Of a DNA stretch of 64,000 bases, positions 34,704-43,328 are shown in pieces. Source of the stretch: Pedobacter sp. FW305-3-2-15-E-R2A2 (GTDB lineage Bacteria > Bacteroidota > Bacteroidia > Sphingobacteriales > Sphingobacteriaceae). The position numbers and the translations under genes were made by a program. Location of the stretch: the NCBI RefSeq assembly GCF_038446955.1, contig NZ_CP151803.1, positions 1,798,001 to 1,862,000 on the forward strand, read 5' to 3'. The notes beneath the pieces were generated by a model. That model ran no database searches and had not been told where the DNA came from. It saw only the letters and a program-made list of their open reading frames with translations. Positions within the stretch are counted from its first letter, which is position 1, and the number at the start of each line of letters is the position of its first letter.

Positions 34704-35675
34704 TTAGAAATTGGTATTTACGATCAACTGACTTCTGGTGGCGTCAATGAAATCCAATGGGATGATTCCATATCTTCCATGAGCAGCGCCACTGAAATAA
34801 GTATTGATCTTAGGGTTAATGGAATTGGCTACGGTATTGATGTTCGGAATTCCGAAGATCCCTGGTTTATAACCACTGCCGTAATTCACATATAGCTTTT
34901 TAACCGTGCTGTTTTTTGCTTCATTTAAAAGGCTTTCCACCGTTGTCCATTTTGCATTCAGGTCCTCTACCTTATAGTAATCCTGAATCTTTAAACCCGC
35001 AGCAGGATTGTTGATCTCAAAGGTGGTATTGTCTGCCCAATTGGTGGCATCGATTCCTTTGGTATTGCCTGTGCTGAATCTTCTCAGAAGTTTGATCTTT
35101 CCACGTACAGATCCTAAAGTAGAAATGCCATTTCCTAAGTCCCATTTTGAAGCATTCTGCGCCACATACGCATCAAAGGTTTGTTCAAAACTGCGGGTAT
35201 TATCAGTAGGGGTATGTTCTTCTTTTACGCTCATGATGATCGTTTCGCTGGGATTGCTGTTCAGAAAACTGATGCAGGCATTCAGGACATCATCAAAGTT
35301 TAAGTTCTGATAGATCGCGCCATGGTGAATGGTGAAGCTGTTGCCGATATGTCTGCAGCGGATGTCCAGGTACCTTACACCAGCATTCAGCTGTTCTGCA
35401 ATGCTTAAGTTCTGTGTTTTTGCTGTTCCGGAAATGGGTTCAGTCCTTGCACCTGAATCATGCGTACCCGGAATGGAAAGCTGGGCAAGGCTCATCGTGT
35501 CTGACAAAGCACCCATCCAGTTGTTCATGGTAAAGCTGGTTACAGTGGGAAGGGCCATGACTGATTTTTCGGATCTGATGCCCATTGGCGCATTTTCGGA
35601 GTTCTGTTTTTTACAGGCGGTAAAAGAAATGGCTGCGGCCAGGATGAGCTGGACTTTTAAGGGATTGATTTTCAT
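34704..35675 (-). CDS. PI-PLC X-domain lipoprotein
   Basis: 323-residue lipoprotein (lipobox F-T-A-C, Cys21) with a phosphatidylinositol-specific phospholipase C X domain. The catalytic histidine motifs are IPGTHDSG (His72) and FTIHHGAIYQ (His117), with the substrate-binding segment LDIRCRH between them. Bacterial members cleave phosphatidylinositol or GPI anchors to inositol phosphates, and some homologues are inositol phosphosphingolipid-directed. Bacteroidota make inositol lipids and sphingolipids, so either an internal or a host lipid substrate is possible. It has no operon partner. Confidence 0.85.
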   Translation of the reverse strand: MKINPLKVQLILAAAISFTACKKQNSENAPMGIRSEKSVMALPTVTSFTMNNWMGALSDTMSLAQLSIPGTHDSGARTEPISGTAKTQNLSIAEQLNAGVRYLDIRCRHIGNSFTIHHGAIYQNLNFDDVLNACISFLNSNPSETIIMSVKEEHTPTDNTRSFEQTFDAYVAQNASKWDLGNGISTLGSVRGKIKLLRRFSTGNTKGIDATNWADNTTFEINNPAAGLKIQDYYKVEDLNAKWTTVESLLNEAKNSTVKKLYVNYGSGYKPGIFGIPNINTVANSINPKINTYFSGAAHGRYGIIPLDFIDATRSQLIVNTNF

Positions 35676-35869
35676 AATGATTTAGGGTTTGATTTAAATA
35701 GTAAGATAGGAAATTAAATTGTTGTGCTCAAGCGTTTTAGCGTTTTGGTTAAAGGAATAATGCATGACCCTAAATAAACGTGTCTTTCATTAAAGCTGTG
35801 TTAATCAGTGATTAAGTTTTTTCGAATCACTTCTTATCCTACATCAATGTGGGGGTCGCAGCGCTTGGG

Positions 35870-35877
35870 TATCTTTG
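35870..35877 (+). promoter_or_regulatory. -7 promoter element upstream of the pirin gene
   Basis: TATCTTTG fully matches TAnnTTTG, and no good TTTG -33 box is present. The start would be near 35881, where an imperfect inverted repeat (ACAAT at 35881 to ATTGT near 35908) begins the transcript leader. A strong AGGAG ribosome-binding site precedes the ATG at 35939. Confidence 0.5.
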
Positions 35878-35938
35878 TATACAATAATTCAAACAAAGAA
35901 TATTGTTTGGGTGATTACCTAAAAAAAGGAGAAACAAA

Positions 35939-36811
35939 ATGAAAAAGTTAATTGAAAAAATCGTGACAAATTCTGGCAGACCACATATGGTTGGTGATGG
36001 ATTCAGGGTATTTAATTATATCCCCGGAGCAGGCATTCCTCAGGAGAGAATAAGTCCGTTTTTACTTTTGGACTTTAATCCTGAATATGATTTCGGTCCT
36101 TCAAATCACATGAGAGGAGTCGGTGTCCATCCACACAAAGGTTTTGAAACGGTAACGATCGCCTATAAAGGAACGGTTGCACACCATGACAGTACCGGAG
36201 CCTCAGGAATCATCAATTCCGGAGACGTACAATGGATGACCGCAGGAAATGGAATCCTGCACAAAGAATACCATGAAGAAGCCTTCTCTAAAAAAGGTGG
36301 TCCTTTTGAAATGGTGCAATTGTGGGTAAATCTTCCTAAAAAAGACAAATCTACTACGCCACATTATCAGGAGTTGACTGCTGCGGGAATGGGGAAAATA
36401 GAATTGGCGGATCATGCAGGCGTAGTGAATGTCATTGCCGGAAACTTTAATGGTGTGGCAGGTCCTGCAGCAACTTACAGCCCGGTGAATTTGTTTGACA
36501 TCAAGTTGAATGAAGGTGGAGAAGTGAGTACCAGCATCCAGGCCGGACACAATACCGCATTGTTGGTGGTCAATGGAAGCGTCGAAGTGAATGGAGAGAT
36601 TGCCGGAGAACACAGCTTTGTCTTGTTCAGAAACGAAGGAGAGGAAATTCACCTTAAGGCCAACCGGAAAAGTGTTATCTTGGTATTGAGTGGGGAGCCT
36701 TTGAATGAGCCTATCGTCAGTTATGGTCCCTTTGTAATGAATACAGAAGAAGAAATCAGTCAGGCTATCGTTGATTTCAATATGGGTAAATTTGGTGTAT
36801 TAGCAGATTAA
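35939..36811 (+). CDS. Pirin family protein (quercetinase-like bicupin)
   Basis: 290-residue cytoplasmic bicupin. The metal-binding residues of the N-terminal cupin are visible: His64 and His66 in GVHPHKGFETV, His108 and Glu110 in ILHKEYHEE. The C-terminal cupin (about 165-280) lacks metal ligands, as usual. Bacterial pirins such as YhhW dioxygenate quercetin in vitro, and others are redox-responsive regulators. A preceding AGGAG ribosome-binding site suggests strong translation. A GNAT gene follows after 15 bases and may be co-transcribed. Confidence 0.9.
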   Translation: MKKLIEKIVTNSGRPHMVGDGFRVFNYIPGAGIPQERISPFLLLDFNPEYDFGPSNHMRGVGVHPHKGFETVTIAYKGTVAHHDSTGASGIINSGDVQWMTAGNGILHKEYHEEAFSKKGGPFEMVQLWVNLPKKDKSTTPHYQELTAAGMGKIELADHAGVVNVIAGNFNGVAGPAATYSPVNLFDIKLNEGGEVSTSIQAGHNTALLVVNGSVEVNGEIAGEHSFVLFRNEGEEIHLKANRKSVILVLSGEPLNEPIVSYGPFVMNTEEEISQAIVDFNMGKFGVLAD

Positions 36812-36826
36812 TTAATATTTAAAGAT

Positions 36827-37135
36827 ATGAATGAGGAATATGAAGTACTTCCCCTGGTTAAGAACTCAGAGGAGAAACGTTTTGAACTAAAGGTAGGTGA
36901 GTATACTGCATTTATCGACTATAAGGAGCACGATAAAAAGATCTGGCTGATTCATACAGAAGCTCCTGCCGAATTGCAGGGTAAAGGGGCCGCAACAGCG
37001 GTGATCGAGAAAACCCTGGCTTATCTTGAAGAAAACGGATATACACTTATTCCCATCTGTCCGCTGGTAGCGGCTTATCTGAAACGCCACCCGGAATGGA
37101 ACAGAATTTTAGACCCAAGTGTTAAACCTCATTAA
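36827..37135 (+). CDS. Small GNAT N-acetyltransferase (NATD1/YjdJ-like)
   Basis: 102-residue minimal GNAT-fold protein of the acetyltransferase CG type. The acetyl-CoA loop is LQGKGAATAVI (about 54-64) and the conserved end is CPLVAAYLKRHPEW. It has a close paralogue immediately downstream (37164-37463), and both follow the pirin gene. The substrate is unknown. The stop codon lies in the loop of a strong stem-loop. Confidence 0.85.
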   Translation: MNEEYEVLPLVKNSEEKRFELKVGEYTAFIDYKEHDKKIWLIHTEAPAELQGKGAATAVIEKTLAYLEENGYTLIPICPLVAAYLKRHPEWNRILDPSVKPH

Positions 37136-37148
37136 GAGGTTTAACACT
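37118..37148 (+). terminator. Strong stem-loop covering the end of the first small GNAT gene
   Basis: Perfect 13-base arms (37118-37130 and 37136-37148) around a five-base loop that contains the TAA stop codon. No T-run follows. It lies 15 bases before the next ATG and may act as an attenuator or RNA-processing point between the two paralogous genes. Confidence 0.55.
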
Positions 37149-37163
37149 CCAATTGAAATACAG

Positions 37164-37463
37164 ATGTCTGAAACTTTTGAAGTCACACATAATAAAGAAC
37201 AGCTTCAGTTTGAAGTTGCCCTGAATGGGGAGAAAGCGATCCTCTCTTATCGTTTGTATAAGAAAGATATTGCCATGATGCACACCACGGTGCCTAAAGA
37301 AATGGAAGGTAAAGGCATTGCTTCTGCATTGGCAAGGTATGCTTTTCAGTATGCCGCTGAGCAACATAAACCGGTCATGGTGTATTGCCCTTTTGTTTCC
37401 GGATTCATCAAGAAACATCCGGAATACCGCAAACAGCTGGACCCGGAATATCACCGTCAATAA
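37164..37463 (+). CDS. Small GNAT N-acetyltransferase, tandem paralogue
   Basis: 99-residue protein starting at ATG 37164. An in-frame GTG at 37119 lies inside the preceding gene and stem-loop and is less likely. The acetyl-CoA motif is MEGKGIASALA and the conserved end is CPFVSGFIKKHPEY, matching the adjacent GNAT in order and spacing, so the pair arose by tandem duplication. The N-terminal halves have diverged. The substrate is unknown. It may belong to a pirin-GNAT-GNAT-OsmC unit of stress-related genes. Confidence 0.85.
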   Translation: MSETFEVTHNKEQLQFEVALNGEKAILSYRLYKKDIAMMHTTVPKEMEGKGIASALARYAFQYAAEQHKPVMVYCPFVSGFIKKHPEYRKQLDPEYHRQ

Positions 37464-37473
37464 ATGATACACA

Positions 37474-37512
37474 CATTGCCTCAATAGGCCTGATAAGCCT
37501 GCTGAGGCAATG
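37474..37512 (+). terminator. Intercistronic stem-loop before the osmC gene
   Basis: CATTGCCTCA (37474-37483) pairs perfectly with TGAGGCAATG (37503-37512), with a smaller AGGC/GCCT stem inside the loop. No T-run follows, so this is either a weak terminator or a message-stabilising structure between the GNAT and OsmC genes. Confidence 0.5.
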
Positions 37513-37558
37513 ACCTATAAAACGAGTCCTATAAAAACGAACAGACGCTTTTACAAAA

Positions 37559-37978
37559 ATGGAAAAAAAATATATCCTGACCGAACCTTTGGTGGCCAGC
37601 ATTGCTGAGATCAAATACCAGACGAAAATAGAATGGAGAAATGGCGTATTACTTTCGGATGAGCCGGTAAGTTTAGGCGGACAGGACCTTGGGCCTGATC
37701 CTTACACTCTATTGTTGTCCTCCCTGGCAAGTTGTACCCTCGCTACCCTTCGCATGTATATTGACCGTAAGGAATGGAGCGTTCCTGAAATTACGGTGAA
37801 AGCAAACCTCTTCCAGAGAATTGAAGCAGGAAAACTAGTCACCACCATTGAAAGGGCCATCTTTTTCAACCAGCCGATGGAGGCTGAACAAAAAGACAGG
37901 CTGCTGAAAATCGCGCAATCCTGCCCGATTTCCAAAATTCTAAAGAACGAAGTGCAGATCATTGACGACGTTTTTTAA
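37559..37978 (+). CDS. OsmC-family peroxiredoxin-like protein
   Basis: 139-residue OsmC/Ohr-fold protein. The two redox cysteines are Cys59 in LASCTLATLRMY and Cys122 in AQSCPISKIL. The protein is expected to reduce organic hydroperoxides in the cytoplasm. Length and the DPYTLLLSSLASC segment resemble the YhfA/OsmC-like branch more than Ohr. It is followed by a strong terminator, so it ends the pirin-GNAT-GNAT-osmC group. Confidence 0.88.
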   Translation: MEKKYILTEPLVASIAEIKYQTKIEWRNGVLLSDEPVSLGGQDLGPDPYTLLLSSLASCTLATLRMYIDRKEWSVPEITVKANLFQRIEAGKLVTTIERAIFFNQPMEAEQKDRLLKIAQSCPISKILKNEVQIIDDVF

Positions 37979-38011
37979 TTCTACCTCTTCCAACTGTCAC
38001 CCTCAAAATAA

Positions 38012-38042
38012 ATAAATCTGCATGGTCTTTATGCAGATTTAT
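38012..38042 (+). terminator. Rho-independent terminator after osmC
   Basis: Perfect 12-base arms (38012-38023 and 38031-38042) around a seven-base loop, ending TTTAT and followed by TGTTG. It is 34 bases downstream of the osmC stop and just upstream of the decarboxylase gene. Confidence 0.7.
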
Positions 38043-38079
38043 TGTTGAAAATTTGTGTTATCGATTAACAAGAAATAAC

Positions 38080-39480
38080 ATGAACGAGATTTTAAAAGGG
38101 GACCTGAATGACCTGGAATTGATTTTAAATCAGGTGAAAGCCGAGGGGCTGGAATTTTTAAATGGAATCAACGACAGGAGAACAAGTACAAACACTGAGC
38201 CGATGCAGTACGATGATCTGGAAGTACAAGGTTCAGGTACGCTTGCTGCGCTCGCCGCATTTAAATCCCGTTTCGATGCTATTATTGTGGCTTCTACCGG
38301 CCCAAGATATTGGGGTTTCGTTACCGGAGGATCAACTCCGGCGGCCATTGCAGGCGACTGGCTCGCTACGATTTACGATCAGAATACCCAGACGGTTAAA
38401 GGACAGGGAGACATTTCTGCCAATATTGAACTGGAAACCGTCCGGTTGCTGCTGCAATTACTCGGACTTCCGGAGGAGGCCTATCTTGGTGGTTTTGTAA
38501 CCGGTGCAACGATGTCTAATTTCAGCTGTCTGGCTGTCGCCAGACAATGGCTTGGTGCACAACAGGGAGAAGACATTGCTAAAACCGGGGTTTCCGGGAC
38601 GTTGAAGGTCTTATCGGCAATGCCACATTCTTCTGCGGTAAAATCACTCGCTTTATTGGGATTGGGGAGTCAGAACCTGATCAAAGTAAAGGTGATGCCC
38701 GGCAACAGGGAGGCCATGGATCTGAACGATCTGGAAAAACAGATGCTGGAATTAAAAGGAGCACCTTTTATTCTGATTTCCAGTGCAGGAACGGTAAATA
38801 CCGTAGATTTTGATGATTTTGAAGCGATCTCTAAATTAAGGGAGCGCTATCAATTCTGGTGGCATATCGATGCAGCTTTTGGTGCTTTTGCGGCATGTGC
38901 CCCGGCTTATGCGCATCTGTTAAAAGGATGGGAGCAGGCAGACAGCATCACAGTAGATTGCCATAAATGGTTAAATGTTCCTTATGAGAATGCCTTTTTC
39001 CTGGTTAAAAAAGAACATCGCCTGTTGCAGATGGCCAGTTTCCAAAATTCCAATGCTCCTTATCTTGGAGATCCCCTGGACAACTTTAACTACCTGAATT
39101 TCTTACCTGAAAATTCCAGGCGTTTGAAGGCTTTGCCGGCCTGGTTTTCCCTGAAAGCTTATGGTGCCAAAGGATACCAGGATATTGTGGAAGGCTGTAT
39201 TGCCAGAGCAGAGCAACTGGCAGATTTTATTGAAAAAGAGGATGCCTTTGAGCTTTTGGCTCCGGTACGGTTAAATACGGTTTGCTTTACGCTGAAAGGA
39301 GCAGCGGATCAGGCCTTTGAATTTCTGAGGATCCTGAATGATCAGGGAGTGGTCTTTATGACGCCCACTGTTTACGACGGGAAGCATGCGATCAGGGCTG
39401 CTTTTGTGAACTGGAGAACTACAGAAAACGATGTGTTGATGGCGATTGGAGCATTAAACGAGGCCTTAAAAAAGATTTAA
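38080..39480 (+). CDS. Group II pyridoxal-phosphate-dependent decarboxylase
   Basis: 466-residue PLP enzyme of the aromatic amino-acid/glutamate decarboxylase fold. The start is ATG 38080. An upstream in-frame codon at 38053 lies just after the terminator and would add MCYRLTRNN. The PLP lysine is Lys296 in VDCHKWLNVPYE, and the HIDAAFGAF segment contains the Asp that contacts the pyridine ring. The substrate amino acid (aromatic, glutamate or diaminobutyrate) cannot be read by eye. It is a cytoplasmic, single-gene unit convergent with a nitrilase-family gene. Confidence 0.88.
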   Translation: MNEILKGDLNDLELILNQVKAEGLEFLNGINDRRTSTNTEPMQYDDLEVQGSGTLAALAAFKSRFDAIIVASTGPRYWGFVTGGSTPAAIAGDWLATIYDQNTQTVKGQGDISANIELETVRLLLQLLGLPEEAYLGGFVTGATMSNFSCLAVARQWLGAQQGEDIAKTGVSGTLKVLSAMPHSSAVKSLALLGLGSQNLIKVKVMPGNREAMDLNDLEKQMLELKGAPFILISSAGTVNTVDFDDFEAISKLRERYQFWWHIDAAFGAFAACAPAYAHLLKGWEQADSITVDCHKWLNVPYENAFFLVKKEHRLLQMASFQNSNAPYLGDPLDNFNYLNFLPENSRRLKALPAWFSLKAYGAKGYQDIVEGCIARAEQLADFIEKEDAFELLAPVRLNTVCFTLKGAADQAFEFLRILNDQGVVFMTPTVYDGKHAIRAAFVNWRTTENDVLMAIGALNEALKKI

Positions 39481-39491
39481 GACCTGTTGCT

Positions 39492-40247
39492 TTAGTTTGC
39501 TGTTCTTGCAGACCAGACACCATTTTCTTTTGTGGCGATGAGCAGGGCTTCACCTGTTCCTTCCACTTCATGCAGGAGCGTTCCACCGGCAGTCCAGATG
39601 GCATTCCGTCCTGCGGCATCGTAACCTCCGGAAGGGGCGCCATAGTTGGACAGGATCACGGTCAGCTGAAATTCTGAGGCATAACTTTTTAAGAAGGCTG
39701 CGTCTGTTGCATAACCCTTTTTACTGATCAGTGCACTCGGGAAATAAATACTGCTCTTGCTTTCAAAAGCCTTTGCTGCATGTTCATGATGCGTCAGATC
39801 GGCACAGATGGCGCAGAAAATTCTTTCTTCATCCAGATGGATGATGACGTCTTTCTGATCTGCCTGAGCGGTGAAAAAAGCATCTTCAGAACCCAGATGA
39901 AGAAATTGTTTGGTGTATAAGTCTGTTTTTCCATCCGGATAAAAGAGGAAGGAACCGATATGAAGACCGGAATCAGACCGTGCTGGTGCCCCAACGATGA
40001 TGATCATGTCGTGTTGCCGGGCTGCCTGAGAGAAAACTTCCAGTCTTTGATCATTTAAGGAGAATGCCAGCTCATCGGCCAGGTCCATTTCATATCCTGT
40101 TAACGACAACTCCGGAAAGCAGATCAATCCTGCCTGATGTTGCGCTGCGCGCGCAATCAGTTGCAGGTGGCTTTCGGTATTGGCGGCCACGTCACCTCGT
40201 TTAGAAATGGATTGGGCAGCCGCTATAATGGTTTTATGATCCTTCAT
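39492..40247 (-). CDS. Carbon-nitrogen hydrolase (nitrilase superfamily)
   Basis: 251-residue amidase. The catalytic triad can be placed at Glu46 (CFPELSLTGYE), Lys113 (LYTKQFL) and Cys148 (CAICADLTHHEHA). The protein is cytoplasmic. The substrate class (omega-amidase, beta-ureidopropionase or similar) is uncertain. Its start overlaps the end of the upstream GNAT gene by 14 bases, so the two are probably co-transcribed. Confidence 0.87.
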   Translation of the reverse strand: MKDHKTIIAAAQSISKRGDVAANTESHLQLIARAAQHQAGLICFPELSLTGYEMDLADELAFSLNDQRLEVFSQAARQHDMIIIVGAPARSDSGLHIGSFLFYPDGKTDLYTKQFLHLGSEDAFFTAQADQKDVIIHLDEERIFCAICADLTHHEHAAKAFESKSSIYFPSALISKKGYATDAAFLKSYASEFQLTVILSNYGAPSGGYDAAGRNAIWTAGGTLLHEVEGTGEALLIATKENGVWSARTAN

Positions 40248-40785
40248 GTTGTTTTTTTAACCAGTCTTCTTTTGTGATTTCAAACCAGTCGCAGGTGATC
40301 CCTTCATGGTCAAATTGTTCCGTGATTTTAAGCCCGGACTTATGCAAGGCATGTCTTGAACCTGCATTTTCTCCATGTGCCATGGCATAGACATGGGTTA
40401 ATTGAAGCGCCTCAAAAGCATATTTCAAGGCTGCCTTAGCCGATTCGGTGGCATAACCCTTGCCCCAATGTTGTTTAAGAAAGCGGTAACCTACTTCATA
40501 AAAATGAATGCGGTTATTGGTTTCTGTAGTGATGAATTTTAAACCACCCCAACCTACAAATTCATTACTTTCTTTATCGATAACTGCCCATCGGCCAATG
40601 CCGTTTTCTTCATATTGCTGTCTGATGAACCGGATGTTTTCTTCGCTTTGTGAAAGCTGGGTATAAGGTTTGTTTCCTAGATATAGATGAACTTCAGGAT
40701 CTGAGTCCATTTCAAACATTTTTTGACTGTCAGATAATAGGAGCTCCCGCATAATGATCCGTTCTGTTTCTGCAAAAATTTTCAT
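40234..40785 (-). CDS. RimJ/RimL-type GNAT N-acetyltransferase
   Basis: 183 residues from the ATG at 40785, which is preceded by an AGAAGAG purine stretch. An in-frame ATG 57 bases further upstream would add a non-conserved MKLQKIMPILASSAIKRRD segment. The acetyl-CoA loop is HWGKGYATESAKAAL, and TERIIMRELLLSD is the standard RimL-like N-terminus. The substrate is unknown. The last 14 bases overlap the nitrilase-family gene. Confidence 0.85.
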   Translation of the reverse strand: MKIFAETERIIMRELLLSDSQKMFEMDSDPEVHLYLGNKPYTQLSQSEENIRFIRQQYEENGIGRWAVIDKESNEFVGWGGLKFITTETNNRIHFYEVGYRFLKQHWGKGYATESAKAALKYAFEALQLTHVYAMAHGENAGSRHALHKSGLKITEQFDHEGITCDWFEITKEDWLKKQHEGS

Positions 40786-40911
40786 ATCTCTTCTTTTTAT
40801 GGCGCTGCTGGCCAAAATCGGCATAATCTTCTGCAATTTCAATTGAGTGATGTTTTTTATTTGTAAATAAGTTTTTGATTCTATAGTTTAAGGAAGAAAA
40901 ATATTCTTAAT

Positions 40912-40925
40912 ATTGAGCGCTCAAT
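40912..40925. promoter_or_regulatory. 14-base palindrome just before a GNAT start codon
   Basis: ATTGAGCGCTCAAT is a perfect palindrome ending four bases before the ATG at 40930, covering the ribosome-binding region. A repressor bound here would block expression. The regulator is unknown. Confidence 0.45.
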
Positions 40926-40929
40926 CACT

Positions 40930-41472
40930 ATGAAAATCAAGAAGATAACTACAGAACGTCTTTACTTAATTCCATTTACGATCCCCATTGCAGAGGAAGT
41001 ACTGAATCAACGATACACGATCTTGTCGGATATGGGGCTGAATCTTAATCAGGGCTGGCCTGATGAAGACATGTTGGAAACGTTGCCCAGAATTGTAACC
41101 AATCTGGAGTTGGTGGAGGAGCCATCGGGTTTTGAATCCTGGCTGATCGTTGAGAAAGACAGTAAAGCAATCATCGGGGATATCGGTTTTAAAGGGAAGC
41201 CGGATCTGGAAGGATCAGTAGACCTTGGTTATGGCATTGTTGATGCAGCAAGGCGCAAAGGTTATGCCGTTGAAGCCGGAGCAGCACTGATCAAGTGGGC
41301 ATTTAAGCAACGGCAGGTGAAGGTCATTACCGCCCGCTGTATGCACGTGAATGAAGGTTCTACCAAGACCCTGGAACGTTTGGGCTTTTATCAGAAAGTG
41401 ATCAAAGAAGAGATGGTGCATTGGTTTCTGCTAAGAGAACCTGGTTCAAAGCTAATCAGCGCCCTTTCTTAG
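40930..41472 (+). CDS. GNAT family N-acetyltransferase
   Basis: 180-residue RimL-like acetyltransferase. It starts ITTERLYLIPFTIPIAEE, and the acetyl-CoA loop is ARRKGYAVEAGAALIKWAF with the later NEGSTKTLERLGF motif. Divergent from the GNAT/nitrilase pair, with only low similarity to that neighbour's GNAT. A palindrome overlaps its ribosome-binding site. The substrate is unknown. Confidence 0.85.
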   Translation: MKIKKITTERLYLIPFTIPIAEEVLNQRYTILSDMGLNLNQGWPDEDMLETLPRIVTNLELVEEPSGFESWLIVEKDSKAIIGDIGFKGKPDLEGSVDLGYGIVDAARRKGYAVEAGAALIKWAFKQRQVKVITARCMHVNEGSTKTLERLGFYQKVIKEEMVHWFLLREPGSKLISALS

Positions 41473-41507
41473 TCCAGGATATTGTACCAGTATAAGCGAT
41501 AAAAAAA

Positions 41508-41531
41508 GGCAATACCAAATCTGGTATTGCC
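41508..41531. terminator. Strong bidirectional terminator
   Basis: GGCAATACCA (41508-41517) and TGGTATTGCC (41522-41531) form a perfect 10-base stem with a four-base loop, preceded by seven A and followed by five T. It serves both the GNAT gene (plus strand) and the convergent choice-of-anchor gene. Confidence 0.88.
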
Positions 41532-41549
41532 TTTTTAAATTCAAGTGAT

Positions 41550-43079
41550 TTATATCGTTTTTGGCGTGTACACTTTGACTACACCATCTTTTTCACTGCT
41601 GACAATCAGCAAACTCTTTTTCGTCGGACTGTTTTTGGCAGAGATAAAAAGTACCCCTTCCGGTTCTACACCAGTTTTTAATATCTGAAGAAAAACAGGG
41701 GCTGAAGGATTGGTTACATCATAGGTCGCGACAGAAGTCGCCCTTTCCATCCCAACGAAGGCTAGTTTTTTAGTACCTACTGAGCCAATCGCTATGCCTT
41801 CCGGTTCTACACCCTTGTCGTCACTTCTTTTATCGTCGTAAAAACCTGCAGCGATGGCTTTTACTTCAAGTTCGTTTTTGCTGTCGAACACCTGCGCACC
41901 GCTATTGCCGTTCCATACACTGAATGAGCGTGCACCAAAGGAATACAGTTCTTTAAAGATGCCGTCTCCATTGGTATCTCCCATAGTCGTCGTGATGTTG
42001 AGATTTCCCAGTTGATCCTCTTTTTGCAACAGGCTGGCGGTAGGGAATGCGGTTGGGTCGAGCTTTACATCTTTGATTCTTTTTGCTTCCAGGAAGGGAG
42101 CTGCCGCATATTCCCTCACATCACCTTCGTTTGCAGTGAACAAATATGGTGTTCCTCCGGATTCTAGCAGTGCGATGGCATCAGGAAGGTACATGCCTTT
42201 CACTGGCCATTTTCCTAAGGTGGTCACCTTGTCTTTATCACTTGGATCGATTCCGTTTGCGTCTGTATTGTAGTCCTTGAAGCCCAAAGGGAAGATATCT
42301 GTAATGGTTTTCGTGGCAATATTGATCTTTGCGATGGCATTGTTTTCCTGTAGGGTTACCCAAGCTGTTTTTGAATCTTCAGAAACGGTAATGTACTCCG
42401 GTTCGATGTCTTTCAGGAAGTCTTTACCAAGACCAAAAATGCGGAAGCCTTTTTTTGCCAATGCCTCTTGTTGTCCGGAAAAGCCAGCGAAATTAAGGGT
42501 GTTGACCAGGTAATTCTCATTTACGGAAATGATGGAAACGGTACCAACAGGGTCTACGGTATAATCTGCACTTGGCTCACCTTCATTGGCAGTTAGTATA
42601 TATTTTCCATCAGGAGAGAAGGTGATCATATCCGGAAGTGCACCTACCGTGATCACTTTGACTTCGCTGTAATCACTCGTTTTAAAAACAGCTACTTTGC
42701 CATTTTCTGTTTTGTTAACCGCTTCAATGGCTGCGGCAAGCTTTCCATCGTGCACGCTTAAGCTGTTCACGAGGCCGCCATATGGAGCGATGCTGATGGT
42801 CCCGATCTTTGTCATGTTTTTCGGGTCTTTGAAATCAATCACATCTATCCTGTTGTTGTTTGCGGTATTGTTCACCACAAATAAACGGTTTGTGATCGGA
42901 TCAAAGGCTGTAATTTCTGCCGCTCCTTCATCGCCGATATCCAGGCTGCCGATCTCTGCAAAAGTAGCAGGATCTTCGTTAACAATGACTTCCGGTGTTT
43001 CTTCCGGTGTCTTAACGGTGTCTTTTTTGCAACCCAGGAAGGCGAGTAACATTAAACCAAATAGTAAGTTTTTTTTCAT
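41550..43079 (-). CDS. Choice-of-anchor I family beta-propeller lipoprotein
   Basis: 509-residue secreted lipoprotein (lipobox L-G-C, Cys17, then Lys-Lys-Asp). It shows beta-propeller blades of the choice-of-anchor I type: AEITAFDPITNRLFVVNN, LPDMITFSPDGKYILTANEGEP, WVTLQENNAIAKINI, TPYLFTANEGDVREY. Members are surface or extracellular and may bind metal or have phosphatase- or esterase-like activity, but function is not established. It is monocistronic. Confidence 0.8.
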   Translation of the reverse strand: MKKNLLFGLMLLAFLGCKKDTVKTPEETPEVIVNEDPATFAEIGSLDIGDEGAAEITAFDPITNRLFVVNNTANNNRIDVIDFKDPKNMTKIGTISIAPYGGLVNSLSVHDGKLAAAIEAVNKTENGKVAVFKTSDYSEVKVITVGALPDMITFSPDGKYILTANEGEPSADYTVDPVGTVSIISVNENYLVNTLNFAGFSGQQEALAKKGFRIFGLGKDFLKDIEPEYITVSEDSKTAWVTLQENNAIAKINIATKTITDIFPLGFKDYNTDANGIDPSDKDKVTTLGKWPVKGMYLPDAIALLESGGTPYLFTANEGDVREYAAAPFLEAKRIKDVKLDPTAFPTASLLQKEDQLGNLNITTTMGDTNGDGIFKELYSFGARSFSVWNGNSGAQVFDSKNELEVKAIAAGFYDDKRSDDKGVEPEGIAIGSVGTKKLAFVGMERATSVATYDVTNPSAPVFLQILKTGVEPEGVLFISAKNSPTKKSLLIVSSEKDGVVKVYTPKTI

Positions 43080-43144
43080 AAAAGGAGGTTCTTTAGGTAA
43101 GTAAATGTGGCTTGATTATAAAATTTATGGTGGTTCCAATCCGA

Positions 43145-43152
43145 CAAAAGTA
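43145..43152 (-). promoter_or_regulatory. -7 promoter element of the choice-of-anchor I gene
   Basis: Reading the minus strand, TACTTTTG matches TAnnTTTG. It would give a leader of about 62 bases before the ATG at 43079. No clear -33 box. Confidence 0.35.
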
Positions 43153-43328
43153 GGTTTGAGATGTTATCGGGCCTTAAGGTCTGGATTATGATATTGTTAA
43201 CGATAGCGGAGCATTTAGTGATAAAAGACATTATTGAAAATACTTCCTTCTTATTTCGTGCTTAAAAGAAACATGGGCATAAAAATTGTACTTCTCCAGA
43301 CCTGATTTAAAGGTTAATTTCAACAGAT

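Noticed and set aside
37119..37163. GTG start for the second small GNAT
   Set aside because: It lies within the preceding coding region and the stem-loop. The ATG at 37164 fits the paralogue's start.
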